From Endomychus coccineus (taxonomy: Eukaryota; Arthropoda; Insecta; Coleoptera; Endomychidae), in the NCBI GenBank assembly GCA_958510875.1, contig OY294068.1, positions 162,538,388-162,602,387 on the forward strand: a stretch of DNA of 64,000 nucleotides, given 5' to 3'. The position numbers were made by a program, and so were the translations under genes. Positions 40,857 through 51,141 of this stretch are shown here, one piece after another (position 1 is the first letter of the stretch; every line of letters begins with the position of its first letter). The notes below the pieces were generated by a model. It saw nothing but the letters and a program-made list of their open reading frames with translations, ran no database searches and had not been told where the DNA came from.

Positions 40857-41071
40857 GATTTTGGACTTCATTTACTGGACTAATTGAAAATAAGTGCATT
40901 CTAAACTAAACGTTACTGCATTTATATCACGTTTATGTAGTTTCGAAAGCCCTTAGATATAAGGCTTGCCCATTATGGCAAATTAATTTATTTTCAAATT
41001 AATAGAGATAATCATATTTTTGTACCATTTATTTATTTATTTATGTCATTTTGTACTGATAATGTAATGAC

Positions 41072-41455
41072 ATGAATTATTTATTCTTTAACATCTGGTT
41101 CGAAAGTGGATACTTGGGTGTTATATTTTTTGGTTTCAGTCGTATACAAACATTGCTCGAAATGTCTTCGAAGTATATAAGAAAATTGCTAAGCAGTGGA
41201 TTCTTGATACACATTCATATACTTAAAACATTAATGTGTTATAATTTCGATTACTTGTGTTTCTGTTCGTTTTGGCGACGTGGGCATTTATTAATTCGAA
41301 TTGGTGGGATAACGACGCTTTGTTTTGATACAATTAGATTTAGGAAATCCCGTTTTAGAGATTGATACGTCTTCTGATGATGGTCGTGGGACCGAAACGT
41401 ACGTAAAGACGAAAATAATAAACATATAATTCATACCTGGATCAAGAATCATTAT
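41072..41455 (+). mobile_element. PLE family A terminal repeat
   Basis: Blocks CATCTGGTTCGAAAGTGGATAC, AGCAGTGGATTCTTGATACA, GGCGACGTGGGCATTTA and the hammerhead, ending CTGGATCAAGAATCATTATT. The GTGACCTATTTCCCGAG block after the ribozyme is missing here, unlike other copies. Confidence 0.7.
41368..41411 (+). ncRNA. Hammerhead ribozyme motif (PLE-A copy 4, best preserved)
   Basis: Stem I has six Watson-Crick pairs: CGTCTT (41368-41373) with AAGACG (41406-41411). CTGATGA 41374-41380, then T, GGTC (41382-41385), a GTGG loop, GACC (41390-41393), GAAA 41394-41397, CGTACG 41398-41403 and GTA ending at 41405. Every core position is present. The conserved extra base after CTGATGA is again seen. Of the copies here, this one is the most likely to cleave. 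Confidence 0.8.
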
Positions 41456-42242
41456 TAAAGTAATATGTTTGTAATATCGAAAGAAATGTAAGTCACAGTT
41501 TTGGAAAATGTTGTCCTCAAACTGGGAATCTTGAATATACATTCCCTTACTTAATTGAACTAATTTTGCGAGAAATAAAACGTTACGACGAGCGATAACA
41601 GAATTTAATTAGTCAATTAACATCTAATCAGAGTGTGAAGGAAGTTGTGAGAAATGTGACTTTTTGTTTCTACCTTTGTTGGAAAGTAATGTCTACCCTC
41701 ACTACTGAGGCATTTGTAATGTAATATGACCTTTTTTATGTTAGTCGTGATCTGCTAATGCTAAAAATTTAATACTATTTGTATGATTTATGTATTTCAC
41801 AACAATAAATTAGATCGTACTAGGTACGCTTTTATTCTCCACCATAAAAATGACCACGGCACACAGTACATGCCCTTCAAGTGTGATCTGGTTTTACTAT
41901 TACTTCGTTACTGTGTGCCTTTCCCGGCGTTCTTGTACTTTTAACAGTTGAATGTTGTGGGTGTGGTACTCCTTTTATCTATTTAATTTATTTTGTACTA
42001 TAATCAATCAGCGTAAAAATGTAAATATAATTAACTGCAAGTCAACCGTCCATTCGCTTTATAATTGTGAGAAATTGGTATTTGAGATCGCTATCGTGTT
42101 GATGGAAACATTTTGACAGTGCTCTCTCATCGGCTAGGAATGTACCTTGTAAGGTAACATGTGAAGCATTTAGAACCAAAAGTGGAGTATAATTTGTTTC
42201 ATGTGGGACTGTCGAACAGATATTTATTCCTGAATCTGTGGT
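41456..42242. other. Unassigned DNA
   Basis: No ORF or repeat end recognised; unremarkable AT-rich sequence up to the hAT-like element. Confidence 0.4.
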
Positions 42243-42499
42243 AGTGATCGGCCGATACGGTTTTTTTGCCGATACCGATATACGAGGGTAAGGTGAAAAG
42301 TCCTCGAAAAATGAAACAAGAAATGATTTATTTGGTCAAATCATAATCTCCTTGCAGCCCGATACACTTCGTCCATCGTTTCTTCCAAATCTCTTTTCGC
42401 CGAGTCATTTCCTCAAGTTTGTAAATAGATAAAAATCGAAGGGGGCCGAATCTGGAGAATATGGTGGATGACGAACCAAGTCGTAGCGCAATTCATGCA

Positions 42500-44416
42500 A
42501 TTTCGCCATTGCGATTGCGAACTCGTGCGCCGTTGTCCTGGTAAAAGATCACTTTTTCTTTGTCAAATGCGGCCGTTTACACTTCAAATCGGCGTCGAAT
42601 CGGTTCAGCAGCTCTGTATATAGTCGAGTCAATTTAGCAAGCTCGAAATTTTTTCCAAATAGACCAATCAACTTAATTTTTATTGGAAATCGTTCCTGGA
42701 CGGATACTGAACGATATTGAACTTTAAGATCTAGTCGCTCTACCATTTTTCACCTGTTAAACCGGAAATTGGCCAATTTTCATGGGAAAATGTGCAAAAT
42801 TGGTAAGTATTGACAAAATTGGCTAGAAAACTCCACTCGAGGGGGTTTTCGGCGTCGCTGATCACGATTCCGAAGTTAGATTTACCATTTTCCACTGCGG
42901 TAGCTAGAAATTGGCCAATTTTATGTCAGAAAAATGGATAAATTAGATAATTTCGTAATTTTTGTTGAAATTGGCACTGCTATCAAAAGTCAGGGAATAT
43001 ATCCGTGACTGTAAATCATTTGTTTCATATCCCATATCAAATGACGCTTGCGTTCGAGAATCAGTAATTTCTGATATACCTGTCTCTTGCAAATTATAGT
43101 TTTGGAATGGTACCCAGAATTTTATTTATATCATTTTTAAATTTATAAACATTAGAATGTAGGTGTAAATGTAAATGTAAGAAATTGTAAAATATAAATT
43201 GTAAATAATAAAATGTAAAAAAATAAATGAAATATTAAAATGTTTAATAAAAATGTATTCATAAATTGTTGTTCTTATTTGAATTTATCCATTTTTTTTC
43301 TAGACGGTTGACCAATTTCAGGTATGAAATATTTTTTTGCCATGAGATTGGTACATTTCTAAGGAATAATAATAAAAAAATGTTACTCCAGAATCACGAA
43401 ACCCCCAAACGATATTTTCTAGCCATTTTCAACAAAAATTACGAAATTATCTAATTTATCCATTTTTCTGACATAAAATTGGCCAATTTTTAGCTACCGC
43501 GGTGGAAAATGGTAAATCTAACTTCGGAATCGTGATCAGCGACCTCGAAAACCCCCGAGTGGAGTTTTCCAGCAAATTTTGGCAATACTTACCAATTTTG
43601 CAAATTTTTCCATGAAAATTGTCCAATTTCCGGTTTACAGGTGAAAAATGGTCGAGCGACTAGATCTTAAAGTTCAATATCGTTCAGTATCCGTCCAGGA
43701 ACGATTTGCAAAAAAAATTAAGTTGATTGGTCTGTTTGGTAAAAATTCCGAACTTTCACAAATTTTACGTCTAATTTGACCCGACTAATAATGTACGCCC
43801 AAAAGGGACCTTGAAAACAAGGTAATTGATGTGGGCGATATTGTGTGCATCCCAAAAAAACTGTCGCCAGGACTTTCTTGGTCGATAAACCCACTTTGGC
43901 CTTTTGCTGCTTCGATTTGCCAGGACAAGTCCACTGTTACGAGTGTTCTTTTGGTCTGTAATGTGTTGTGATGGATCCATGTTCGGTCCACGGTTACGAA
44001 ACGGCCTAAAAAGTCCTTCTTATCGCGCTTGAACATCGCCAAACACTCCTTTGAAGTTGCCACACGGTCGCGCTTGTTGCCAACAGAGAGCAAATACGGC
44101 ACCCATCTGGCAGGTAGGTTTCTCATAATCAAAATTGTATGCAAAATGTTTCGTAATAATTCGGTTGAGATGTCTATATCCTTAGCAATCTCGTGCACTT
44201 TAACTCGTCGATTGTCCAATTCATACCATGGATTTTATGGACGATTTCTGGCGTTGTAATCTCAATTGGACGACCAGAACGTTCGGCGTTCTTTGTGGTC
44301 ATACTACCACAACGAAAATCAGTAAACCCCTTGTGAATCGTATCAATCGATGGTATAGAGTTCCTATAATGTTTAACAAGCGATGCTTTGATTTGCGTAA
44401 TGTTTTTTTCATGCAA
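42500..44416 (-). pseudogene. Mariner transposase relic in three pieces
   Basis: Reading on the minus strand: HEKNITQIKASLVKHYRN and ERSGRPIEITTPEIVHKIHG (44416-44174), then RRVKVHEIAKDIDIS, LPARWVPYLLSV and GRFVTVDRTWIHHN (44219-43950; DET is DRT), then broken frames with SPGDSFFGMHTI near 43850. Beyond the foldback, KKKVIFYQDNGARVR (near 42560) replaces the usual HDNAPAH block. Multiple frameshifts make it dead. Confidence 0.8.
42620..43789. repeat. Foldback element inserted in the mariner, arms about 350 bp
   Basis: Left arm 42620-42985 and right arm 43425-43789 are reverse complements, sharing AGACCAATCAACTTAATTTT, GACGGATACTGAACGATATTG, AAGATCTAGTCGCTC, GAAATTGGCCAATTTTATGTCAG and others. 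The loop (about 42990-43425) has TGTAAATG-type short repeats near 43150-43230. TAGTCGRGTCAA occurs at both tips. No protein. Confidence 0.85.
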
Positions 44417-44817
44417 GAAATAATGTTTAATCAGAATTCACTTTTTTCCATGTTTACAAAAATCTTCAAGGCTCCTTGTTTTCGATGGGTGTCAACACAG
44501 AAGTGAATGACATATCAGTCAGACAATTTTAATGCGTTCTAGTTAAAAATGGTACGTCACAAATGTCACATGGGATTTTCGATTGTGGCGCCTTCTCAGG
44601 GACTTTTCACCTTGACCTCGTAATATCGGTATCGGTACGCTGTAAATCATGTTTAAGTAAAATGCTGGTATCGACGCGGACGTGACGTGAACAAATTACG
44701 GTAATTCACCGACCTAGTCTGAAACCAGCGGTGATTACCCGTTTTACGGAAAGTGTAGAGTCCCAGCGCTGCTGCAATCGCTGCACTGTTCAGTTCTTGA
44801 ATCGAATTAGTACATTG

Positions 44818-47109
44818 TACAGAGTGGTCCAAATTGGACACTTTTGATAGGAAACACCAATTTCTAGAGAAGATAGAGAAAAACTAGCCTACATGTTACG
44901 AGGTCGATTTTTGAGAGAAAATGAATGCCGAAAACCGCACTTTGATATCTTGACTTGTTCAAAAGATACAAGGTGTTTTTCAATTTTGTGCATTTCTGAC
45001 CCACCCCCGTAACTTGTTTATTTATGAATATTTCTGATTTCTGTGAAAACATTCTTGAGACACTTTTTTGAAAGGAATCCAATGGTGTTCCTTGTTATTT
45101 ATTTAAAAATATGGGTTTGAAGTTATGACATTAACTTGTGTTTTTTCTTATGGACCACCCTGTATATTTTTACATATTCGTGTTTGAAATAAAATTCTCT
45201 TTTCAAATATATATAATAGTTGCTACTTCTCTTTCAAAACATTTATTTTGTGGCTGTTTTCGACTTATTTTAGATGAATAATCAAAATCTGGGTTGCCAT
45301 GCCTGAATACGAAACAAAATAGTTCTACATAACTGCTGTTGAAAACAATAATTAGTGCCTATTTTATAATAACTCATTAATTTAATCAAAAAACAGAATA
45401 ACAAGAACAAAAATATTACATTTTTAAACTACGTATTTACAACATGTGTTCAAATTGAGCACCATTTAAATCGAAACATAATTGACTTCGCTTCCTAACA
45501 TTATTGACAGCATTAATTAATTCTACCGCAGGTATTGAACGAAAGGCATGGGAATCAGGATGCCGTTTATATGTGAGGTCCTTTATTCTTCCCCAGAGGT
45601 AAAAATCTGGAGGCGTAAGATCGGGGATCTTGCCGCCCAATGAACAGGACCCCGGTTGCCAAGCCAATTATTGTCCCCAAATATTTCGTTCAAATACGTC
45701 GTTATAATGTGTGCGTTATGACACGGTGCCCCGTCTTTGGAAGTATACGTGTCCAATTTGTTGTAATGGCAAATCATCCATTATAGGTTCGACAAATTCC
45801 CGCAATATTTCCACATATCGGGCTGCTGTAAGGTTACCCTCATAGATATGGGGACCGATAAACCTTCCTCTAAAAATACCGACCCAAACATTAAAACTGT
45901 ATCGGCCTTGATTTTGTGTCTCCACTGTAATATATGGATTTTCCAAAGTCCAATTGTAGGTATTGTATCCATTTAAAATACCAGCGCTGCTAACGCATGC
46001 TTCATCAGTCCATATAATGTTCTGCCCAAAGTTTAAGTTTTCAGCACATTTTCCTAAATACCATTGGCAGAATTCGAGCCGGAATTGTAGGTCATTTGGT
46101 AGTAACTTGTGAACTTTTCTTACTCTATACGGTTTGAAATTATTTTTTCTTAGAATTCGCATTGCTGTAGTCTTTGGAATACCTGTATTCAACTGCATTT
46201 TGCGTAGTGAAATATTGGGTTGATTTTGTATTTCCCCCAAAACTGTTATTTCTTCTAACTCTCTATCTCTATTCCTGGCTTCGTAAACTCTTGTCCTTGG
46301 TTTTGAAAAAGAACCGTAATTAACTAGGTTTTACTGCAATCTAGTGAACATATCCCGAAACGGTTGTCTCCTTTCAGGGTATCGGTCAAAGTAAATATTG
46401 CTGGCAGCCTGTGCATCCTCATGTGATTCCCAATAACACTTTAGCATATCATATTTTTCGTAATTTTCATACATTTTGAATTAACAGGAAGATAAAAATA
46501 TTGTCGTAAGTTCAAAACTCAGTTCAAAGAAGCACACTAAACTTGTAAAGCAAACTGCAATTATTAATAATTGTTTGACAGTACGCATAGACTGTAGTTG
46601 CTAAGGTATTTTGTTTCGTATTCAGGCATGGCAACCCAGATTTTGATTATTCATCTAAAATAAGTCGAAAACAGCCACAAAATAAATGTTTTGAAAGAGA
46701 AGTAGCAACTATTATATATATTTGAAAAGAGAATTTTATTTCAAACACGAATATGTAAAAATATACAGGATGGTCCATAAGAAAAAACACAAGTTTATGT
46801 CATAACTTCAAAACCATATTTTTCAATAAAAAACGAGGAACACCATTAGATTCTTTTCAAAAAAGTGTCTCATGAATGTTTTCACAGAAATCATAAATAT
46901 TCATAAATAAACAAGTTACGGGGGTGGGTCAGAAATGCACAAAATTGAAAAACACCTTGCATCTTTTGAACAAGTCAAGATATCAAAGTGCGGTTTTCGG
47001 CATTCATTTTCTCTCAAAAATCGACCTCGAAACATGTAGGCTAGTTTTCTCTATCTTCTCTAGAAATTGGTGTTTCCTATCAAAAGTGTCCAATTTGGAC
47101 CACTCTGTA
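44818..47109 (-). mobile_element. Second long-TIR Tc1-like transposon (~500-bp TIRs)
   Basis: Begins TACAGAGTGGTCCAAATTGG and ends CCAATTTGGACCACTCTGTA. Inverted repeats cover 44818-45320 and 46608-47109. CATTG abuts both ends, which could be a 5-bp target copy or chance. Size and organisation match the element at 29876-32240. Confidence 0.88.
45437..46474 (-). pseudogene. Transposase of the second long-TIR element, broken
   Basis: Starts MYENYEKYDMLKCYW (46474 down), shows an in-frame stop after MFTRLQ, then LEEITVLGEIQNQPN, ISLRKMQLNTGIPKTTAMRI, RLEFCQWYLGK, IIWTDEACVSSAGI (first D), FNVWVGIFRGRFIGPHIYEG, a frameshift, TSKDGAPCHNAHI (second D), a further shift and PDLTPPDFYLWGRIKDLTY (third D). 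It is related to the transposase at 30591-31680 but distinctly different in sequence. At least one stop and two frameshifts make it inactive. Confidence 0.82.
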
Positions 47110-47491
47110 CATTGCTACTTCAGACAACGGTCGTGTCGTGCAATATTTCCATTTTTTCCATACAAATATAAATGCAATGAGAGAAAATAGCCATAATAGA
47201 AAAAAATCAAAACAACAAAATAGTTCACTAGATATTAGATAAAGAAGTTATTCCCAAAGCCGCTGGAGATTCCAATAAAACAAAAGGGAAATAAAATTCT
47301 CTATGGCAGTTTTTTGAAAATGTGACTGGTAAATTTGAAAAATATGCTGCCAATTGTAAAAAGTGTAAAACTATTTGAAAAAACGTTAAAAATATTTTTT
47401 TAGTTTAGTTAATCTTAAATTTGACGATATTTATCGGCTAATATTGACGATACCGATTATTGGCAAAATTTGTCGGTATGCCGATCACTTA

Positions 47492-47864
47492 TCTGTAGTA
47501 CCCTTCATTAATTATTATACCAAATTATAAAGTTCGGTGCCATAAAATGCGAATTAAATATAAACTAGAATAACTAAAGCATAAACACGGTATAATGATG
47601 ATTAATAGTAAATGCTGCTAATAAATCAAAGACAATGTGTGAAATTATAAATACTGAGCATATTATTGAATCAAATACTACATCTGTCATTAATGCAAAT
47701 CATTTCATTATTTCACTTTTATACTTCTGCAAATTGTTTCTCATATGGATGAAAGTTCTAATTGACTGTATGCATAATTTTTTATCTTAGAGAGGTAAGA
47801 GATGTCCTTATATCCTTGAAAAATAGCAAATCAAAATATTATAGATTATCCACAGTGCTTTCAC
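47492..47864. other. Unassigned AT-rich DNA
   Basis: No feature recognised. Confidence 0.4.
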
Positions 47865-48425
47865 AGTAGGAGAATTAAACTCAAAAATTGTAACACTTAA
47901 TTTAGAATTGATGCTGTTAAATTGTTTCACTACACAGTGGCATTCCCAAAGCTAGGTATCTATCTGGTAATAATGTTACTATTGTTTTTTAAATGTTCTA
48001 AAATGTCTATAAATTCTAAAATATTGAGTTTGTGTTATCAAGGGTGACATTGTGGTTATGTTTCAATAGGTGATTCGTGTAATTAGTTAATCTTTTTTGA
48101 TCCTCTAACTTCTCACATCTTCGTGGAACCTTACACTGGAAACTGCGTCCAGATTATTTGTGTGTGTTTTTATTCTGGTTTATAAGGAATTTATACATTT
48201 TTTGTGTTTATCTATATAAGTTTGACATGCAAAATTTCATTTGATATTATAATTAATCTGCGGCTTTTTTATTAAGTTTATTTTGAAGTACATATATTTT
48301 TATTATCTTGGCATAATAACCGTTATTTTTATCAATATCCACAATTCTGTTTAATTCTAAAAGGAATTTATCTTTACTTAATGGAATATTAACTAATCTA
48401 TAAATCATAGAGTTATATGGCTGCT
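47865..48425 (-). pseudogene. PLE-C decayed copy, inverted
   Basis: In reverse it matches the long PLE-C: its 3' terminal block (CACTGTGTAGTGAAACAATTT-like, 47865-47965), the GIY-YIG region (CTGGACGCAGTTTCCAGTGT and AAGGTTCCACGAAG near 48155-48110) and the RT-to-nuclease linker (ATTAGTTAATATTCCATTAAG, TAAATTCC, TTAAACAGAATTGTGGATAT, 48405-48300). Large parts are deleted. No usable frame remains. Confidence 0.75.
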
Positions 48426-48504
48426 ATCTTGAGTTATTGCGGGTGTTTAGAAGTATTGTGTATGCTGATATCTGTGTAGGTATGTCATAAATACCAAAGG
48501 AATG

Positions 48505-49085
48505 GTAATATCATATCATACCTGAATTACTTGGAAAATCAAATACTAAATTCAAAATTCCAGCACATGTTTGTATATTGGTATCTATATTGACAACATA
48601 ATCGTTTTCTTTACATATGGTACCTGGCAAATAAATTAATTTCGACTTACATCCAAATATAGAATCCACCTTCGAGATAGAAACTTTTTAGATCTGACCA
48701 TTTCAGGTACAAATAATTACCATTCCTTCGCTTTATCACAAATTTACCCACCAAACACAACACTTCTTTATACCCGCAATCACACAAGTTAGCAGCATTT
48801 AACTCTATGAATCATACATTCTTTAATATCGAATCTGTCTTAACATATTTTATTTAGGTAAGCACTCGCATAAAATATCTCAATTTCTTAAGAACCAGAA
48901 TAAAAACACATTCAGATTGATTCATAATGTTTGAGAATTTCATTTTAGAATTTGCTTTAGTTGATAAATCTTAGCTTTGAGAGTGCCACAGTGTGGTGAA
49001 CAATTTATCAGCATTAATTCTAAATTAAATGTTACAAGTTTTGTGTAAATTTGAGTGTAATTCTCCAACATCAGAACGTTAAAAC
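48505..49085 (+). pseudogene. PLE-C decayed copy, direct
   Basis: Matches 27455-28620 in pieces: ACTTGGAAAATCAAATACTAAA, CAGCACATGTTTGTATATTGGTATC (the YVDD region, here TATATTGACAACATAATCG), CACAACACTTCTTTA, then GGTAAGCACTCGCATAAAATATCTC and the 3' block with CCACAGTGTGGTG, GTTTTGTGTAAATTTGAG and ATTCTCCAAC. It lies head-to-head with the copy at 47865-48425. Confidence 0.75.
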
Positions 49086-49284
49086 TAATATTTTTCAAAT
49101 TCATAAATATATTGTTTATAATTAAATATCCCTTCAGGTGTTAGCCAGGGATACCGTTGCTTAAGAATCATTCCCGTTTTCTATGTAAGAACATATTATT
49201 TATCCTGATGATGATTACTTGGTAGCCGAAAATTCCTCAGTACTTCAACAGAATGTTTAGTGGATAAGGGTAACTATTTCTTAT

Positions 49285-49510
49285 TTATAGTGATATATAG
49301 AAAAACAAAATACTCTTGCGAATTGAGTTATACCAATTAATTCTAAAATAGCTCCATTTATAATAGTCTTGTTCATAGATTATTAAACGACACTTTGAGC
49401 CAGTAAAATTATAACACCGAAGTTGAGAAACTTCATCAAATAGCGGTGGACAATGGTTACCACAAATCTTTGATGAATAACTTACCTTCTAAACAAAAAA
49501 AGGGAAAATG
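49285..49510 (+). pseudogene. Fragment of a further PLE family
   Basis: Conceptual reading gives FIVIYRKTKYS, YNSLVHRLLNDTL, EVEKLHQIAVDNGYHKSLMN and NLPSKQKK with small breaks. This is the KPTHTD..HRLLN..IA..NGY segment between RT and nuclease in PLEs. Residues differ from the PLE-C ORF (HRLINVPLS..IAKNNGYN), so it is a different family. Confidence 0.65.
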
Positions 49511-50679
49511 GAACGCAATGTTTGGTTAGGTTACAAATACAGGGAGGGGGTACAATAAACAATCATTATTGGTTATTGTACAAATACTTGCGTACAGAAG
49601 GGGGGTTGGTCTAGGCCGCAGGTATTACATGCTAATTATCTGACCTGACAACCAGGTACATACCTGGAATCCAGTTTACATAGACCTTAAAAACACCCGT
49701 GGCTGACTACATAGAAAGACAATTAATAGATGTCGGGATCAATTTACGTCGATCCAATGTAGAAGAGATGAAAATGTGTACGCAAATTAATGAATTCAGA
49801 TTTATCTCCAGTTGATGCTAATCTCTTATTTACCCTATTAATTCCAAATATTATTTAAACAGACTCATTTTGATTTCTAATTTAGTTTACTCTGATGATA
49901 GCTTTGGCTAGTTGGTGTTTGTAAGGTCCTCAGTACTTTAACAGTATTTTTAGTGGATAAGCGTGATTGTTTCTTATAGTGAATCCACAGTGTGAACTCT
50001 TGTATAATTCATTGAACTAAATTGCATTAAAAGTTGTGTTTGAATTTTGACATGAGGGATTAACTTCATTTAAAGATAATATGTGTTGATGAAAAACCTT
50101 CTTGCTATGGAGAAGTGTTAGAATTCAATAAACCGTAATAATTTGATATTACGTTTTAATAATAAAGATCCTTCATCGCATACAATAACACCAATAATGA
50201 AGTAACATATAAATTCATAGACGATAGATTGTCTGTATTGTGCAAGTTATACATACAAGTATCTGACGATTGCCGAGAACATCTGAGAATGAAATCGTCC
50301 CGCACTTGTCTGGTATTGGTTGTTAGCGGACTTTCATTGATCTTGGAAGGCATCTTCAAGTTCATTACCGCATCTTCGTAACGCACGTCTTCTCCAGCAA
50401 ACAGGGTTAATCACCTGATTTCTACATAACTGCCGCATCATTACGAGAAGCTTTTCAGATCATTTAAACTCACACATTACGGTGTATTCAAGACTAAAAT
50501 TATAAAATATGAGAGGGGTTTTTGATAGAAATGAAAGTATATTTCTTACTTGAATGAAGAAACTTTCATGCGAGATTATTCCGGAGGAATATTACTGTAT
50601 TCGAGTTAAGTGTTATTGAAACTGAACCATAAATTCTTCATGGTTATTCCAATTGACTAACAGACTTTCTGGTTCTGGA
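49511..50679. other. Unassigned DNA with one coding-like ORF
   Basis: Apart from the ORF at 50156-50401 nothing is recognised. Confidence 0.35.
50156..50401 (-). CDS. Unrecognised ORF, balanced codons
   Basis: Minus-strand frame LFAGEDVRYEDAVMN, LKMPSKINESPLTTNTRQVR and DDFILRCSRQSSDTC is less AT-rich than its surroundings, then becomes hydrophobic (NLYVTSLLVLLYAMK). No domain is known to me. It might be a host exon or an old repeat fragment; no convincing splice sites were found. Confidence 0.22.
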   Translation of the reverse strand, partial: FAGEDVRYEDAVMNLKMPSKINESPLTTNTRQVRDDFILRCSRQSSDTCMYNLHNTDNLSSMNLYVTSLLVLLYAMKDLYY

Positions 50680-50705
50680 ATAATAATAATAATAATAATA
50701 ATAAT
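50680..50705. repeat. (TAA)n microsatellite, LINE 3' tail
   Basis: About eight TAA units. It lies exactly at the 3' end of the minus-strand LINE, so it is most likely the element's simple-repeat tail. Confidence 0.85.
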
Positions 50706-51141
50706 GTTTATTTGTACAATACAGAAAAATAATTACATAAATAATCGGACAAATAAACAAAAGGAAGCCGCAAAGCCTAATTGGCTGTCTGCAGATATTG
50801 CATACAATAAAGAAAAGTGTTTACTATTATCATAATATTATTTTAAAACATATCAAGAATGTTCAGCACAAATTCGCAAAATTGAAGTTGAATTTTTGCG
50901 AACTGTGCGGAACATCATTCAAGAATTGGCAACAAGTTTGGTGTAGTACATTATGGTTTTCTCAACTAACAGTAAGTGTATGCCTATCAGTACAAAATTT
51001 AACAAATACTGGAATTGTTACGAGTACGGATTCCACTTAGAGTAAGTATGAACATCAAGTTCTATATTCATTTGCAATACCAATAAAGACGCGATTAATA
51101 AACATAAGCAGAAAGTCAAATATGAAATTTTAAGTACTACT

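Larger units (their letters stand above)
42281..44622 (-). mobile_element. Mariner copy, itself interrupted by a foldback
   Basis: TIRs TACGAGGGTAAGGTGAAAAG at the left and CTTTTCACCTTGACCTCGTA at the right, imperfectly matched. Removing the foldback at 42620-43789 leaves about 1.2 kb, a normal mariner size. It inserted into the TA-rich palindromic part of the hAT-like end. Confidence 0.8.
42243..47491. mobile_element. hAT-like outer element enclosing two other transposons
   Basis: AGTGATCGGCCGATACGG at the left is mirrored by GGTATGCCGATCACT at the right, and inner GCCGATACCGATA by TACCGATTATTGGC. TCTGTGGT before and TCTGTAGT after look like an 8-bp target copy with one change. Only about 600 bp belong to this element (42243-42280, 44623-44817, 47110-47491); the rest is nested insertions. 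No transposase of its own is seen. Confidence 0.55.

Noticed and set aside
43140..43250. TGTAAATG-type short repeats as a satellite
   Set aside because: Few imperfect units confined to the loop of one foldback.
46924..47190. 88-codon plus ORF
   Set aside because: It lies within the terminal inverted repeat of the transposon at 44818-47109, and its mirror (44864-45082) is in the other arm.
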